DNA from: Metallyticus violacea
Lineage: Eukaryota; Arthropoda; Insecta; Mantodea; Metallyticidae
Length of the DNA: 64,000 nt
Assembly: GCA_030762175.1 (NCBI GenBank)
Contig: CM060831.1
Span: 28,407,001 to 28,471,000, forward strand
Reading direction: 5' to 3'
The translations under genes were made by a program, and so were the position numbers. Shown one piece after another: positions 1 to 11,446 of this stretch; the first letter of the stretch is position 1; each line of letters begins with the position of its first letter. The notes under the pieces were generated by a model. The model was not told the origin of the DNA. It made no database searches and saw nothing but the letters and a program-made list of their open reading frames with translations.

Positions 1-559
1 CTAGGCAATAATAACAAATAAATAAAACACAATAGGTATACAAGCTCATCACATTGTAACGCAAATCCTATTTTTCTCTAATCATTTCACACATTATTTT
101 GTTGCTGCTATCGTTGTTGCAAAGAAAACAGATTCAAGAATTATAACTGATGCGAAAATATTTTCAAAGCAACAAAGTAGAATTTATTGTATAGATAAGA
201 TAAACAGCAGTAATACTTTTTTGGAGTGTGATAACTGGATAAACTTATGGAAATGGAGAATAACCACCTGCTGGTCACTTGGAAACTCCTAACAGAAGTG
301 GATTAATGTAAATAAACAGTACAAATACAATGTCGAATATGACAAAAGCGAAAAGGAACATATTCTCTAAACTCTGTATATCCTGACATTAAAGAAAAAG
401 TATGAGACAGCGAAAATTATAGCAGTTGATTGTAAGATGAAGTTTCATACTACACGAATTCAACGATGACAGGAATAACTTGATTATAAGCAAAGCACGT
501 GCTGACTGGAAAGATCAACTACCATATATGACAGAGAATAGCAAATTATTGGTACTCAC
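1..559 (-). other. Intron 1 (5' part) of the RHOU-like gene
   Basis: This stretch lies downstream of the GTGAGT donor that ends the Rho GTPase exon on the minus strand. I searched for the next expected exon (switch II with the DTAGQ motif) and did not see it, so it should lie left of the window. No mobile element is recognised here. Confidence 0.6.
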
Positions 560-752
560 CATTGTAATTATCGAATGCTGTAGGTATATATTCATTAGGA
601 AATCCATTAGTACTGTAACTGACCACAAGCGACGTTTTGCCTACAGCTCCGTCACCAACTAATACACATTTAATTCTTTCTGTCGCACTGTTTACATCAA
701 ATTGATCAGCTTTTAGCAATGGACTAGTACAGCCCAATGCAGAGGGAGGCAT
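560..752 (-). CDS. RHOU: Rho-family small GTPase (RHOU/RHOV type), first coding exon
   Basis: The exon encodes the N-terminal 64 residues plus one base of a Rho GTPase, a membrane-associated switch for actin and polarity signalling. Visible are a short N-terminal extension, then [16 protein letters not shown] with the P-loop GDGAVGKT at residues 33-40, then the switch I/effector segment [10 protein letters not shown] at 55-64. The extension before the G domain and the [22 protein letters not shown] stretch fit the RHOU/RHOV subfamily better than CDC42 or RAC, but both share much of this region. The start is the only in-frame ATG before the conserved core. The exon ends at G|GTGAGT in phase 1, the frame needed to continue into the next family segment. 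Switch II, the NKxD motif and the C-terminal lipidation region lie left of the window. There is no sign of decay. Confidence 0.85.
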
Positions 753-900
753 CGTCTGATCCTCCCCCTCCGAACGCTTAACTCACATTGACTCGTCACA
801 ATTGTCCCCGTTTTTGTCTATTGGCGCTAGTGTAGCACAACAGCATGGAATTGCTAAGAGGCGGAAACAAAACACAACCGCGGGGATATGTCAAATTCAA
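753..900 (-). promoter_or_regulatory. 5' UTR / promoter-proximal region of the RHOU-like gene
   Basis: Directly upstream of the start codon the sequence becomes GC- and CpG-richer than the very AT-rich surroundings, with several CG dinucleotides and a CCGCGG site near 880. This fits a transcribed leader or promoter. No TATA box or initiator can be assigned with confidence. A spliced 5' UTR cannot be excluded. Confidence 0.4.
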
Positions 901-2118
901 AACAATTTACACACTAATCTTTTAGTATCCAGTTCCTACTACACAAGACCAAATTACAAATAAATTACCATAAACTTTACTTATATGGAAATGTATTTCT
1001 ATATTATTAAAAATGTATTTATTGTTCTGACAATGTCAATTTGCTGCAGTGCCTATCCCAAATAAAAAATTATAATAAAAGAAAAAGAAGGAAAATTTAT
1101 AAAATTGTTCTTTTAAACTAGCTGTTTTGTTTTTTATCTCCATGAACTGCCTAATGACACTACAAAAAGGGATTAAAGGTTGCAAGTTCTGCAATAATGA
1201 AGTAAACAAATTTTGCAAGGCCTATAACCACATTTAGCCCCTTTTTTTTTTATAGTATTAAGATCTTATGAGCTGTTCAGGTATATTAATGCTGTTTATT
1301 ATTATTATTATTATTTCCCCCCCCCGCTTTTTTAAGGAAAAATGTCACATTTTTATTCTTTCCATTCAACTCGATGACATCAGAAACAATGTTAGTTTTT
1401 CTATGTTCTTTGCTGCTTCCTAAATATCTTATAATAATTGTTTTATTTTAAAACTGGAAAATGTGGAACCATCAGCCACACAGAACTCAAAATATATATT
1501 TTGTATTGGGCAAAGAAATGAAAAAAATTCATAACTGTAATTGAAAAGTGTTTTCACTAAATAGGTATTTCACTAAATAGTTTAAAAATGTAATTATTTG
1601 AATAAAATAAGCATTTATTTTTACATACCCTGATATAGATTTATTTTCAAAATGCAAAACTTAGATGATGGCTGCTATCTTTCACAAATCTCCCTCTGAT
1701 ACTGATAGAGAAAAAAGAAAAAATGCATTCTAATACTGGTGTGTATAATATACCTACAATAAAAAACACGGAATTGTGCTATTTCCTGCTCAATTGCATA
1801 GGATTATTGCCTATATTAATTTGTCTCTTTGTTACAGTTCAGCCACTAATATCACCTGAGAACACTGCACATCCCCAGTACAAATATGAAAGAGAAGTTG
1901 CAGAACAATAAACAGTAGGATTTAACATTTAATAATCATTCAACAATAGTATATTATTGCATGTTTTAGTAAATGAACTTCTTTTGTACAGTGTGCATTA
2001 TTATTACTGACAGCATATTGTTATTTCTCTGGAAGGTTATAAATTCCATCATTAAACAGTTTATTAAAATTTGGTGTTATATTTTGGGGTAACAGCAATA
2101 AAGAAAAAATATATAAAA
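901..2118. other. AT-rich intergenic sequence, nothing recognised
   Basis: No coding region, RNA or recognisable mobile element was found. There is a short (TTA)n run near 1297-1315 next to a C-run. Short open frames here lack homology cues. Confidence 0.5.
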
Positions 2119-2184
2119 AAACTGTATTACATTGTTTATATATATACCACTCCATTGTCAACAGCTTCATAAGTACATTTAATT
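2119..2184 (+). mobile_element. Short PLE-terminus fragment
   Basis: About 60 bp nearly match the 3' half of the ribozyme-bearing insertion at 11222-11367, including the blocks TTTATATATATACCA, CATTGTCAACAGCTTC and the end AAGTACATTTAAT. The ribozyme half is missing, as in a 5'-truncated retroposon copy. A-rich sequence on both sides (AAAGAAAA) could be a decayed duplication, but this is not clear. Confidence 0.55.
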
Positions 2185-2234
2185 GAAAGAAAATATAATT
2201 TTCAAAATTCAAAAATGAGCAATTAAAATAATAA

Positions 2235-2862
2235 TGGAGAAGAAACAAAGGGATTCCTGTGACAATTTATTCCAAAAACTCCACATATTACCACTTTCTT
2301 GCTTTTATATATATATTACAGTTTGTGACATTTATTAGAAAACACCTGGTATACTTTCAGATTAACTGTGAAAAGCATAGCTATTACACAAGGAATAGCC
2401 ATAAACTGAGTATGATTACACATAATACTTCATTATTCAGCAAAAGCATAAGACACTCTGGAATTATATTACACAACAAACTACCTGATAATTTAAACGT
2501 ACCATCTCAGAAGCTATATTTAAACACAAAGTGAAAGAATGTTATTACAACACTGTTTTCATTCAATTGAAAAATTTGTAAACACTTTTGAACAATTATG
2601 ATTATATTTATTCAAATTTGTTTTGCTTTTTATCTACATCTATATCTTTATACATGAACATATGTTTAAAAATCAGAATTTTAAAAAAATACTTAATTAA
2701 GAAATTCTATATAAGATTTACCTTTAAATCAAAATATATTATGTTCATTTTAGTAGCCATATATATCCATCTTTTTCACTTAATTTTTATGTAGCTGCTA
2801 AATATGATCTGTATTGACAATTACTGTAACTCATACATAATTAATTTATTTGTATTATTATT

Positions 2863-2894
<32 letters not shown>

Positions 2895-3047
2895 GTTTAT
2901 AGTTACTATTATCCATTTCCCTTTCAGTTTTTAACTAATGTTGTAACTTAATATATATGTACATCCATGTAAGACTGGCAGAGTGGAAGACTGGAGGGAA
3001 GGAAGGCTCTAAGACCTTAACTCTGCCATTATAAATAAATAAAAACA
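2235..3047 (+). mobile_element. LINE 3' end (CR1/Jockey-like), with A-rich tail
   Basis: The frame 2259-2534 has the signature of the extreme C-terminus of CR1/Jockey-type reverse transcriptases: YYTRNSHKL, then an SIRHSG segment, then LHNKLPDNL (family pattern Y.TR, S..Y.G, W/HN.LP). It is followed by an AT-rich 3' UTR with an (ATT)n(GTT)n repeat at 2856-2894 and a tail ending CTCTGCCATTATAAATAAATAAA. The same tail type recurs at 3890-4047, so both are 3' ends of one family. It is severely 5' truncated and dead. Confidence 0.6.
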
Positions 3048-3889
3048 CAATCACTCAAAGCATAGCATAAGTCCAAACTTATGCATCCAAGATCAGTCAG
3101 AAACATTCTAAACTATCCAACAGAGAGACTGTTGTTGAACACTATGCTGCAAGGGTGTTTTGGCAACTAGCTGTAGTGAGGGTCTATGTCCTCAGTGTCA
3201 GTGCAGCTTAATCAATGGAACTTACTATTAAATGAACAAACAAATAACAAGCCAGAATTTTAGAGCAATACATTTATGTTTTAGCACAACTTGTGAAATA
3301 TAACCCCAAATTAGACAAATCCTGTAACTTCAAAGAATAACAGGCTTGTAATACAATTGCAAATTCCTCATAGAATTTAGTATTTAATGCATCTGAGGAC
3401 TGTTCGGAAAAAAAAAAAATTTAGAAAAAGAGAAGATGATATTGAAATAACATAATGGAGAAAACCCTACCGAGTTATGTTTTATGTGTTATTATATTTA
3501 GCAATATAAGTAGCAGCTGTGCTTGATGACACATTGGCATTCCAAGAGTCTGTTGAGAAGAAATAAAAAAATATTCTTCTGATGAGTGAACTGAAAAAAA
3601 TTATTTCACATAAACAACAAAATAATGTGTATAAAATATTTCCATCAGTAATAAATAAACTTCAGTTAAAGAAAAACTAGGAACATACATAAAAATCAAA
3701 TAATGCCAATAAACTTCATGTCATACATCCATGGAACCAGTGCCCTCAGCTACTCCAAAGGGCACTTGCACCATACATCAATTCACATACATACCCAATC
3801 CCAGTAAACCCTAACACACTGATAAGAGGCACACAGAAATTTCACCTATGTATACAGTATATTCATTTTACTTTTGTATTTTGAAATGT
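3048..3889. other. Unassigned AT-rich sequence
   Basis: No gene or definite element was found. The part near 3725-3840 may belong to the LINE-like 3' end that follows. Confidence 0.4.
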
Positions 3890-4047
3890 TGTTATTCATT
3901 TATTATTGTTCTGTGTCATTGATTGACTATTTGAATGGGGATAAATAAATTAATATGTATCTATATATAAGACTGGTTGTGTGTAAGAAAAGGTCCTACA
4001 GCCCTAACTCCACCAATGTAAATAAATAAATAAATAAATAAATAACT
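3890..4047 (+). mobile_element. LINE/SINE 3' end with (AAAT)n tail
   Basis: The sequence parallels the end of the 2235-3047 element: a TATATATAAGACTGG block, then CCTACAGCCCTAACTCCACCAATG, then an (AAAT)n tail at about 4019-4046. The simple-repeat tail is typical of retroposed 3' ends. No coding remnant is attached. Confidence 0.5.
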
Positions 4048-5155
4048 TTTCCCTGATGAAGCCTCTGGTGACAATGACAACAAAATATAGTAACTTTATA
4101 TATCCTGCTCTATTATTGCCTTATCAGCCATTTGGAAAATATCCAGCAAGTAGTATATTCAAACCTAAGTGCTTCAGCAGAACATTAGCATCTAAAGCTA
4201 TTCATAACATACATATAGGCATGTCTGCTCAAAAAAAGTCACATTCTCAGAAATGGGATGGGTCTTAGTCTTCCTGATGATTGCTGATTTTTAAACGTCC
4301 TGTCATGAATACAAATGAACAGCAATTGCACTGTTTAAAAGAACAAAGGCTTCTATGGCTTGAATGCATAACTGAATGGGTCTATGATTAGAAATGAAAT
4401 GACATTGGTCATGGAATAAACAAGCAATTCTAATGCTGCCATTGCTATGTACTGCTCTGTTGTGTTGCAAAATATAAATGTACCATATATTTTGCTCCAT
4501 GCTGTACTTCTTGAATTCTTGTTTATTAATTATAATTAATTGAGTACCTATGTATCTTGTTACTATGTATGTGTATCTTGAAATATTGTGTATGTTTGTT
4601 ACATGCAGGGTCCCCTCCTTAAACACTCCCATGGGGTTTTCCATTAGTTAGACATTTAGAATGTAACTCAATCTCCTCTTATAAGATGAAAGCAGATATC
4701 CTTTTTACCGGTGCCTTTGCCTTCCAGCTATGCTACCAGTATCATCTAGCCCACTAGTAGAACAGCCTAAATCAGCATCTGATGTATAAATATGTTTAAA
4801 AAATGTCTGTATATGTATAATTTGTTGCATATTTTCTTGTGTTTTTGTGTTGCAATTATAAAAGGTATATCTAATTATATTTAAAAGTTCTAATATTATG
4901 TTTTATATTTTCATATACTTTGTATTAATATTATAATTCTACGTTTCAAGTTCTGTTGGTGTACACTGTGTGTGTGTGTTTTTTAAGGTTTGTAATTCTG
5001 TATTCAAATTTTAAGTGATTTGTTCTATTTTTTATGCTTACATTTTATGTCGTGATATGCCGACAATATTGTTTTCACCTAAAGTGATCTTGGACAGATA
5101 ATTAAAAATAAATAAATATTATATGGGTTATGGTTTACTATCATAATGAAGGTCA
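4048..5155. other. Unassigned AT-rich sequence
   Basis: No supported gene was found. The open frame at 4303-4644 (minus) has no recognisable motif or splice context and is most likely chance. Confidence 0.45.
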
Positions 5156-5422
5156 CAAGAAGAAGAAGAAGAAGAAGAAGAAGAAGAAGAAGAAGAAGAA
5201 GAAGAAGAAGAAGGAGAAGGAGAAGCAGCAGGAGGAGGAGGAGAAGAAGAAGAAGAAGAAGAAGAAGAAGAAGAAGAAGAAGAAGAAGAAGAAGGAGGAG
5301 GAGGAGGAGGAGGAGGAGGAGGAGGAGGAGGAGGAGGAGGAGGAGCAGCAGGAGGAGGAGAAGAAGAAGAAGAAGAAGAAGAAGAAGAAGAAGAAGAAGA
5401 AGAAGAAGAAGAAGAAGAAGAA
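5156..5422 (+). repeat. Polypurine tract (GAA)n/(GGA)n, about 265 bp
   Basis: The plus strand is almost purely purine over about 265 bases: blocks of AAG repeats, then GGA repeats with two GCAGCAG interruptions, then AAG repeats again. All six frames are open over it, which yields poly-K, poly-E, poly-R, poly-S, poly-L and poly-F reading frames that are not genes. Tracts of this type can form triplex (H-) DNA. The same GAA-then-GGA order occurs at 62078-62202 and, shorter, near 29252-29290. Confidence 0.95.
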
Positions 5423-5790
5423 TGCCAAAATGTGCTTCTCTTACAAATGTCATTGCTTTGCAAATATTATTTGTGCTTGAATTTTGGAGTATTTGGTCTT
5501 CAACCATGTCCACCACTAAATTTCAAATTTAGTTTGGCTAATATTCAAAAAAGCAACAGCAATATTAAATACATTCTTGGAAAAAACAAATGCTTAAAAT
5601 ACTCTGCTAAAGAATGATAATTGATGTGTTATAACGTTTGCTGAAAAGTTAGTCATAGATGGGAAGTATTTCACTTTCGCAGTGACCTGTCAAAGGAAAT
5701 AATATGTTCCCCATCACACTTCCATCTCACTGACTCCTATATTGTATGCAGAAATGTAAACTAACTTTATTTATAATTATAATTAAAAAA
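5423..5790. other. Unassigned AT-rich sequence
   Basis: I see nothing recognisable between the polypurine tract and the PLE hairpin. Confidence 0.4.
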
Positions 5791-5792
5791 TT

Positions 5793-6003
5793 TTGCTCAA
5801 ATTTTACTAATATTTTCCAATTTACTTGGACATGCTTTGAAGACTGTTGCCTTCATCATCAGCATGGTATGTAGATGTCTCTCTGTAGATCTGATGACTT
5901 TGGAGCTGAGGTCATTGTTATTCAGAAGATCAAAATTAAGGCAAAAGCCTTTAAAACATGTCCAAGTAAGTTGGGAAAAATTAGTGAAATTTGAGCCATT
6001 CTT
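5793..6003 (-). mobile_element. Solo PLE terminal hairpin with decayed hammerhead core
   Basis: Inverted arms of about 55 nt (from 5793 and ending near 6003; core TTTACTTGGACATG and its complement CATGTCCAAGTAAG) enclose a short loop. On the minus strand the left arm carries CUGAUGA at 5856-5862, followed by a GAAGGC/GUCUUC stem and AAAGC in place of GAAAC, so the ribozyme core is damaged. The loop shares the GAAGATCAAAATTAA block with the PLE at 52863-53094, which fixes it as a PLE terminus. Confidence 0.6.
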
Positions 6004-6379
6004 TATAAAAATTGTTTAATTACTATATGAACTTACACTCTTAAATCTATTAACAATGAAGTAAAGAAATAATATTGATATAGAGTTGGTTTAGTGATAC
6101 TTATATTTCATTTACTTGGATTACTTATTGGACACATTTCAGAGACATTTGCTCCCATTATCAACAGAAGCATACTCTGTAGAAGGTTGCAGAAATTTAT
6201 TGAATATATCCAATAATGGTGTCTCGAAGTTCATGAAGCGGCTTTTATTTTTGATGATGTAATATTTTTTTATGTTGTTATTTGTTTGTAGGTGTGTTTC
6301 AATAATTTTTTTTTAAATCAATTTCATGGTGTTCTGACTAAAAGTGCACCGTAACTGCCAATTTCTCTATCTGTTTGTA

Positions 6380-6490
6380 AATGGATATCTAAAATATTTT
6401 TGGTAGAGGTTTCCAAATTTCTTTTCATTTTTCCAATATAAACCTGATCACAGTCTTTGTAATTGATTTGGTAGATACTTGACTTCTAGT
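6380..6490 (-). pseudogene. PLE GIY-YIG endonuclease remnant
   Basis: The minus strand reads SSIYQINYKDCDQVYIGKMKRN, the GIY-YIG nuclease core of EN-positive PLEs, with the first Gly changed to Ser. Stops and frame breaks surround it. It lies downstream of the RT remnant at 6741-7235, in the normal PLE order. Confidence 0.75.
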
Positions 6491-6740
6491 CAGAGGATGT
6501 AGAATCTTAACAAAAAGATTGTAACACATTTTTAATACAGTGGATGTTTATTATTTTCTGGTTTTTAAACATTTTTTACAATTTATTGAACAGTGATATG
6601 TAAGTTTTTTTGAATTGCATATCTTCTTCTATTTATGATAGCAAACTTATTTCTTTGATATCTTTATTTCTTTTAAACCTTTTAATCGTATTATATACTA
6701 ATTTTTAATGGAAACCATTGAGTAGTGCTTTATGGATGTA

Positions 6741-7235
6741 TTATTGTTTGTATTCATTTCTACTGATTGGAATATTCACTAATCTATATGCAAGGCTATT
6801 TAGGATGGCATTCTGGTATATTTTGGAATTAAAGCTTTTATTTTTAATGTAATTGTCACTGTGGGTAGGTATTCTATATATTGCAACGGTCAAACTGTTA
6901 TTGTCTTTTATAATCTTCAAATATAAAAAGGAAATCATTAAATGTTTTCAATTTCTAACGTAAATTGTATTGATCTTTACTGTAAATTTAATAATTTTAA
7001 GGCATCACTAGCCAGATGTTTAGGCATATGGCTTAAGGGCAAATATATGACATGTATCTGAGCCAAGTCTTAAAAATTAGAGGAAAAGTATCAGTTAAGA
7101 AAATTTTAAAATCGCTCATAAACAAATCTGCCAAGAAAGGTGAAAGTGGATTACCCAAAACTAATCCAGAACTTTGTTGGTAAAATTTACCATTAAAAAT
7201 AAAAATAGTGCTGATAGATCCATAGTTCTGTCAAA
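6741..7235 (-). pseudogene. PLE reverse transcriptase remnant
   Basis: Minus-strand frames carry NGKFYQQ, then LGNPLSPFLADLFMS, then IFKTWLRYM (RT core before the catalytic DD), and further on AIYRIPTHSDNYIK and NSLAYRLVNIPIS (end of the RT domain). These blocks align with the better-preserved PLE at 46505-46984. Frameshifts and stops separate them, so the element is dead. Confidence 0.75.
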
Positions 7236-7479
7236 CTGAATACATAATCCACACAGCACTACATTATGGTATCCATTAAAAATTAGTAGATAAAATTATT
7301 AATAAGTTTAAAAGAAATAAAGATATCAAAGACATAAGTTTACTACTATAAATAAAAGAACATATGTAATTCAAAATTTTTACATAACTATCCTTGCATG
7401 TTCAGTAAATTAAAACAAAAATAATAACAAAAATACTATAGGCTCCTCAAAACATCCACAGTATGAAAAAATGTATTAC

Positions 7480-7790
7480 ATTCTCCCTATAAAGATCCTA
7501 TATTCTCTGACAAGAAGTCAGGTATCTACCAAATCAATTGCAAAGAATGTGATTAGGTATATAATTGAAAAACAAAAAGAAGTTTCAAAAACCATACCAA
7601 AGAACATTTCAGAATTATCTGTTATAAACTGGGAGAGGAATTGGCAGTGGCAGCCCACTTTTGGTCAGAAAACCATGAAATTGATAAAATAATAAAATTG
7701 AAACATACTCGCTAATCTTTATAAGTAATGACATGGGGAAAAATTTACATCATCAAATATAAAAGTCATGTTATGAACTTTGAGACAACA
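7480..7790 (+). pseudogene. PLE GIY-YIG endonuclease remnant, inverted copy
   Basis: The plus strand reads KKSGIYQINCKECD then a stop, with KTKRSF and later VAAHFWSENHEIDK and GKIYIIKYKSHVMNFE: the GIY-YIG core and the C-terminal HFW block. It mirrors the minus-strand copy at 6380-6490. Confidence 0.75.
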
Positions 7791-7957
7791 TGGTCGGATA
7801 TATTTCATAAATTTCTATAAATGCCTACAGAGTATATTTCTATCAGTTGGTCTTCTATTGATAATGGGAGCAAATGTTTCTCAAAACATGTCCTATTAAA
7901 ATCCATGTAAATGAAGTATGTCACCAAACCGATTCTATATCAATATTGTTTAATGAT

Positions 7958-8526
7958 TGTTATATTTCATTTAAAAAATTTTCACAATTCAAACCTATAA
8001 AATAATTATACTAGTTGGATATATATATAAAGATAATACTTTTATTATATACTTTTGTTACAAGATCATTTACAATGTACTACCAGAGACATGTTCAGTT
8101 AAACAAAAAAAATAAATAATAAAATATGCAAAAGTGCATCATGCATACAAGCTACCTTTTGGTTTAATTGACCAGGGGTTTTCTACAGATAATGTCCTGA
8201 AATCTGTGGTACAAATCACAGCTTCATGTAGCAAAGCATATGAGTTTTAGGGAACATGAAGATTGACATAGATGCACAGGAGATTTTTGCCATTATCAGT
8301 GAATTTTTGGATGTATGCAGTCTGCTAACTTTTCCAGTTGTAAATAAACTTATCAGTTATACTGTAATATCACTTTTATTAATCATTTCATTAATGTATC
8401 ATAGCTAGAGAGAAAACCGAATGCTATGGATTGCTTTTTCTCAGAATTAGAAATTGAAAGCCCTGACTTCCAATGCTAAAATGGAGCATCAGTATTTTTC
8501 ATTTGCATCTACCTTCACATTAAAAC
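7958..8526. other. Unassigned AT-rich sequence
   Basis: No gene or repeat was recognised. Confidence 0.4.
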
Positions 8527-8539
8527 AAGGTTTATGTTA

Positions 8540-8680
8540 TAATTAATCTGTCGTCTAACACACTCTTATGCTTCACTTACTTTTAAATATGGTGGGACTG
8601 ATTTCGAAGAGACAAGCTTCACTGTGTGAGTTTCAACAGAATTTTTTAAAAATGTCTTTTTTGTCGAAAATTCTTAAATG
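8540..8680 (+). mobile_element. Mini-PLE insertion, 141 bp, with 13-bp target duplication
   Basis: The identical 13-mer AAGGTTTATGTTA stands at 8527-8539 and 8681-8693. The 141 bp between carry the PLE terminus motifs ACACACTCTTATGCTTCACTTAC and the tail GCTTCACTGTGTGAGTTTC. No ORF and no clear ribozyme core remain. This is a non-autonomous or strongly 5'-truncated PLE copy. Confidence 0.8.
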
Positions 8681-8693
8681 AAGGTTTATGTTA

Positions 8694-9062
8694 CATATCA
8701 TAACAGCCTCTGTGATCTGGTAATATTGTTTGCAACTACTTATTCAAAGATCCTGGGTTTGATTTCTGGTCAGGTCAAGATGTCCAGGTAAAGATTTTCT
8801 TGATTCACTCCAAGAAGATGAATATCAAATTGCTTTAAAGTGCCAAGGACTCTGAGCTCATTTGCACCATAATTTATTAATTGCATTCATTCATGCAGGC
8901 TACATTTATGTATTCATAGATTTAAGCGCACTCCACAACCATATCAACTTCATCATAATCTCCCCTAAGGGCATCTGCTACAATCCTGTCATTCCAGGGG
9001 AAAGGCCCTCCAAATTCATGAAAACAATGGGCTGGTAGAGTAAATAAATAAATAAATAAAAA
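8694..9062 (+). mobile_element. tRNA-derived SINE (family 3)
   Basis: A B-box-like GGGTTTGATTTC occurs at about 8755. A tRNA-unrelated body follows, ending in GGGCTGGTAGAG and an (AAAT)n tail at 9043-9061. The A box is weak. The head resembles the doubled head at 13690-13990. It is a decayed SINE rather than a functional tRNA gene. Confidence 0.45.
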
Positions 9063-11208
9063 TTAATACTCTTATAAACTTAATTTTACATGAATAATTA
9101 GCATTACTATTCTATTGGTTTGCCTTTTCTTGCAGATAGATCAGACCCAAAGTCGGTAGATTACGGTTACACACAAGGATGCACATGGACACTGACATGG
9201 CCAGTTTTGCATGTTCAGGTTCGGAACTGTGAGGAGTTACTGTATGCCACAATTCAAAGATTTAATACATATCAATGCATTTCTATTTGCTGTAACATTT
9301 TAAGAAATGAATCAGCTACTCAGTGTCATCCAGCATTTCAAGAACATTTCCCAGGGTTCATTGATTAAACAGATTTACTGTTTATAAAACAGTGTTTAAA
9401 TTCAAAACAAAATCAGTGTTGGACAAGAAAATAAGATTGCATCATGTGTTAAAGAGAAAAAATTTATATTGCTGCTCGATTAGAACAACCACTGCAAATC
9501 TCTTGCTAAGTTAGCACAAAGGAAGTCAGCCACATAAGCATGTTCTACTCTAAAATTGCAAAAAATTTATCCCTAGGTTACTGAAGTGCATACCTTGCAG
9601 TTACCAACTCAGAAAGGAGAAATTTTATCTTCTGTAAAAAAAGTAAGCACATTTTCAGTATTTTACTGATCACAAGTTGAGCTGGGTATGGGCAGCTGCA
9701 CTGTGTGCTCCCAGCTGCCAGCCCAATTCATGTGCAGGAAAAAACAAAATAAAGACCCAATATTTTATTTTGTGTAACGCAACTCATCTCAGGAAATTAA
9801 GCATCTTTACTTTTTATTCTTCTTCAACTGTACTGTCATTTAGTAAACTTTTTTCCCTTTCTTTTCTTTTATTTTCCAGTCATAAAACTTTATTAAACTA
9901 TAAAAAAAAAAGAATATTAACACTCCAGGTCATGCAAGAGTAGAAAAACAAGAAATGGTGAGCATCCAAGAACAATTAAACATTTGGTAGCTCTGTGAAA
10001 AAATAGGATCAACAAGGGTTTAAGATGTGGGACTCTTATTAACAAGTAAATTGTGTAAATGTATGAAATCAGAAATAACTAAAAATACAAATCTTTAATT
10101 AGACTGAAAAATACAAATTTCTATCATTTGATGCAACAAGTAAAACATATCCTGGTCACAACTTCAAATTCATAGAAAATAGAAATACAATATTATTTTC
10201 ATTTTCATTAAACTCTGAATAAATAACAACACCATGTCTGCTTTCAAGCAAATAAATCCAACATTAACACTCTCACAGATTTCCTATCTTTAAAGTCAGC
10301 TATGCTAAAGTGAGAGGGGCAAAAGCCTGCTTTGAACTAGTGCTAAAAATTTTAACTTTGTTGAGATTCTAATAATTGTGAATTTCAATATTCTGCTACA
10401 GTGCAAAGATATAATGCATGCATGACTTTATATTTTTTGTTATATCTCCATTCTTTTCAACTGGCAGAAAGACTTTTATATGTCCAAATTAATTATTTTT
10501 TCAGATTCTCTTAACAATTAATATACTGGCATTAAATATTTTTTTTCAGTAGCAGCACCAGTTAGATATTTTTCTACAGGATTACAAACTACCTGATAAA
10601 CATTTTAAATTTCAATAGCTCTTAGGATGTACATTTCTTAAGTCAAAGATAACTAGCATTTTCTTTACATTTCTTTTACACACCAATTAAGAGTGGTAAC
10701 TAAAATTATCACTATTATTTACTGATTTTTCAATAATTTAATATTTGTATACAGCTGTATTAGTAAAGCAGTCCTTTAAATAAATGCTTCAAGAATGCTT
10801 TGATGTGCTCCTGAAAAAGAAGCAGAAAGGAATCAATGATATTAGAATAAATGTCAAGGAAAACATTCACCCAAAATAAAATTAAGGAAAATAATTCTCT
10901 CAGAATAAAAAAATAATTTTAGATTATACATATCAGTAAATTTTTTTTGCAGGAAAGCTTTCTGCAATTAGAACTATAAATTTACTTTGCATTTAATTTT
11001 AAAATTCTAACTGTAATAAGTTTATATTTAAATGATATTTTACTATATATAAAATAAATTTTATATTTTATATATATTTTATATATTTTAAATGCCAGAA
11101 ATAAAATACATAATTACCATACATGTAATATGAGTAAGTTTGATGTGCCATGTCATAGGTTGCAAAATACTTTTTTATAGTTAGTGCATTTGAGACTATA
11201 TAATAAAT
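9063..11208. other. Long AT-rich intergenic stretch
   Basis: I recognise no gene. The 82-codon frame at 9120-9368 and the 88-codon frame at 9677-9943 show no motif, and neighbouring splice sites do not extend them. Repeats too decayed to name are likely. Confidence 0.45.
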
Positions 11209-11221
11209 TCCCTATAGAGAT

Positions 11222-11367
11222 AAACAACAGGCTGAAGATGGGAGGGATCGCTCCCGAAACATATGTTCCAAATTTTATGTAAGTGAATGGAGTTAGTGTG
11301 AAAAAACTGTATTACTTTGTTTATATATATACCATTCCATTGTCAACAGCTTCGTAAGTACACTTAA
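11222..11367 (+). mobile_element. Hammerhead mini-retroposon, 146 bp, with 13-bp target duplication
   Basis: The exact 13-mer TCCCTATAGAGAT flanks the insert (11209-11221 and 11368-11380). The insert opens, 10 nt in, with a complete hammerhead core and continues through a GTAAGTG block and the shared 3' part also found at 2119-2184, ending CACTTAA. It has no ORF, so it must rely on another element's machinery, presumably the GIY-YIG PLEs nearby. Confidence 0.8.
11226..11272 (+). ncRNA. Hammerhead ribozyme (type I-like, PLE type)
   Basis: CUGAAGA lies at 11232-11238. A 5-bp stem II follows (GGGAG 11240-11244 with CUCCC 11251-11255). GAAAC at 11256-11260 is followed by AUAUGUU, giving a 2-4 bp stem III, with predicted cleavage after U11267. 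Stem I is weak (GG/CC, then mismatches). An extra U at 11239 separates A9 from stem II, as in all copies in the window. Activity is inferred from the fold only. Confidence 0.65.
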
Positions 11368-11446
11368 TCCCTATAGAGATTTCATGATCTTGTTGCCTAT
11401 TTCTTGGCAGCTGATAAGTTGGCACAAAGCCTTAACTCCTGGTAAA

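Larger units (their letters stand above)
6024..7944. mobile_element. Penelope-like retroelement palindrome (two inverted half-elements)
   Basis: The left part (about 6024-7235) is a PLE on the minus strand carrying RT and GIY-YIG remnants. The right part (about 7255-7944) repeats the 3' end in plus orientation, so the outer arms of roughly 690 bp are inverted copies. Flanks ATTGTTTAATTAC (6011-6023) and ATTGTTTAATGAT (7945-7957) match at 11 of 13 positions, as a target duplication would. This suggests that both halves entered as one insertion. Both halves are full of stops. Decayed ribozyme cores lie near 6150 (minus) and 7856 (plus). Confidence 0.75.

Noticed and set aside
4303..4644. 113-codon minus-strand frame
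   Set aside because: Composition and lack of motifs or splice context suggest chance in AT-rich DNA.
5079..5532. Long open frames (poly-K, E, R, S, L, F) on both strands
   Set aside because: They are a by-product of the GAA/GGA polypurine repeat. Triplet repeats stay open in all frames, and there is no other coding evidence.
9120..9368. 82-codon plus-strand frame with YGYTQGCT near its start
   Set aside because: No domain, no splice support and no second copy in the window. Treated as chance.
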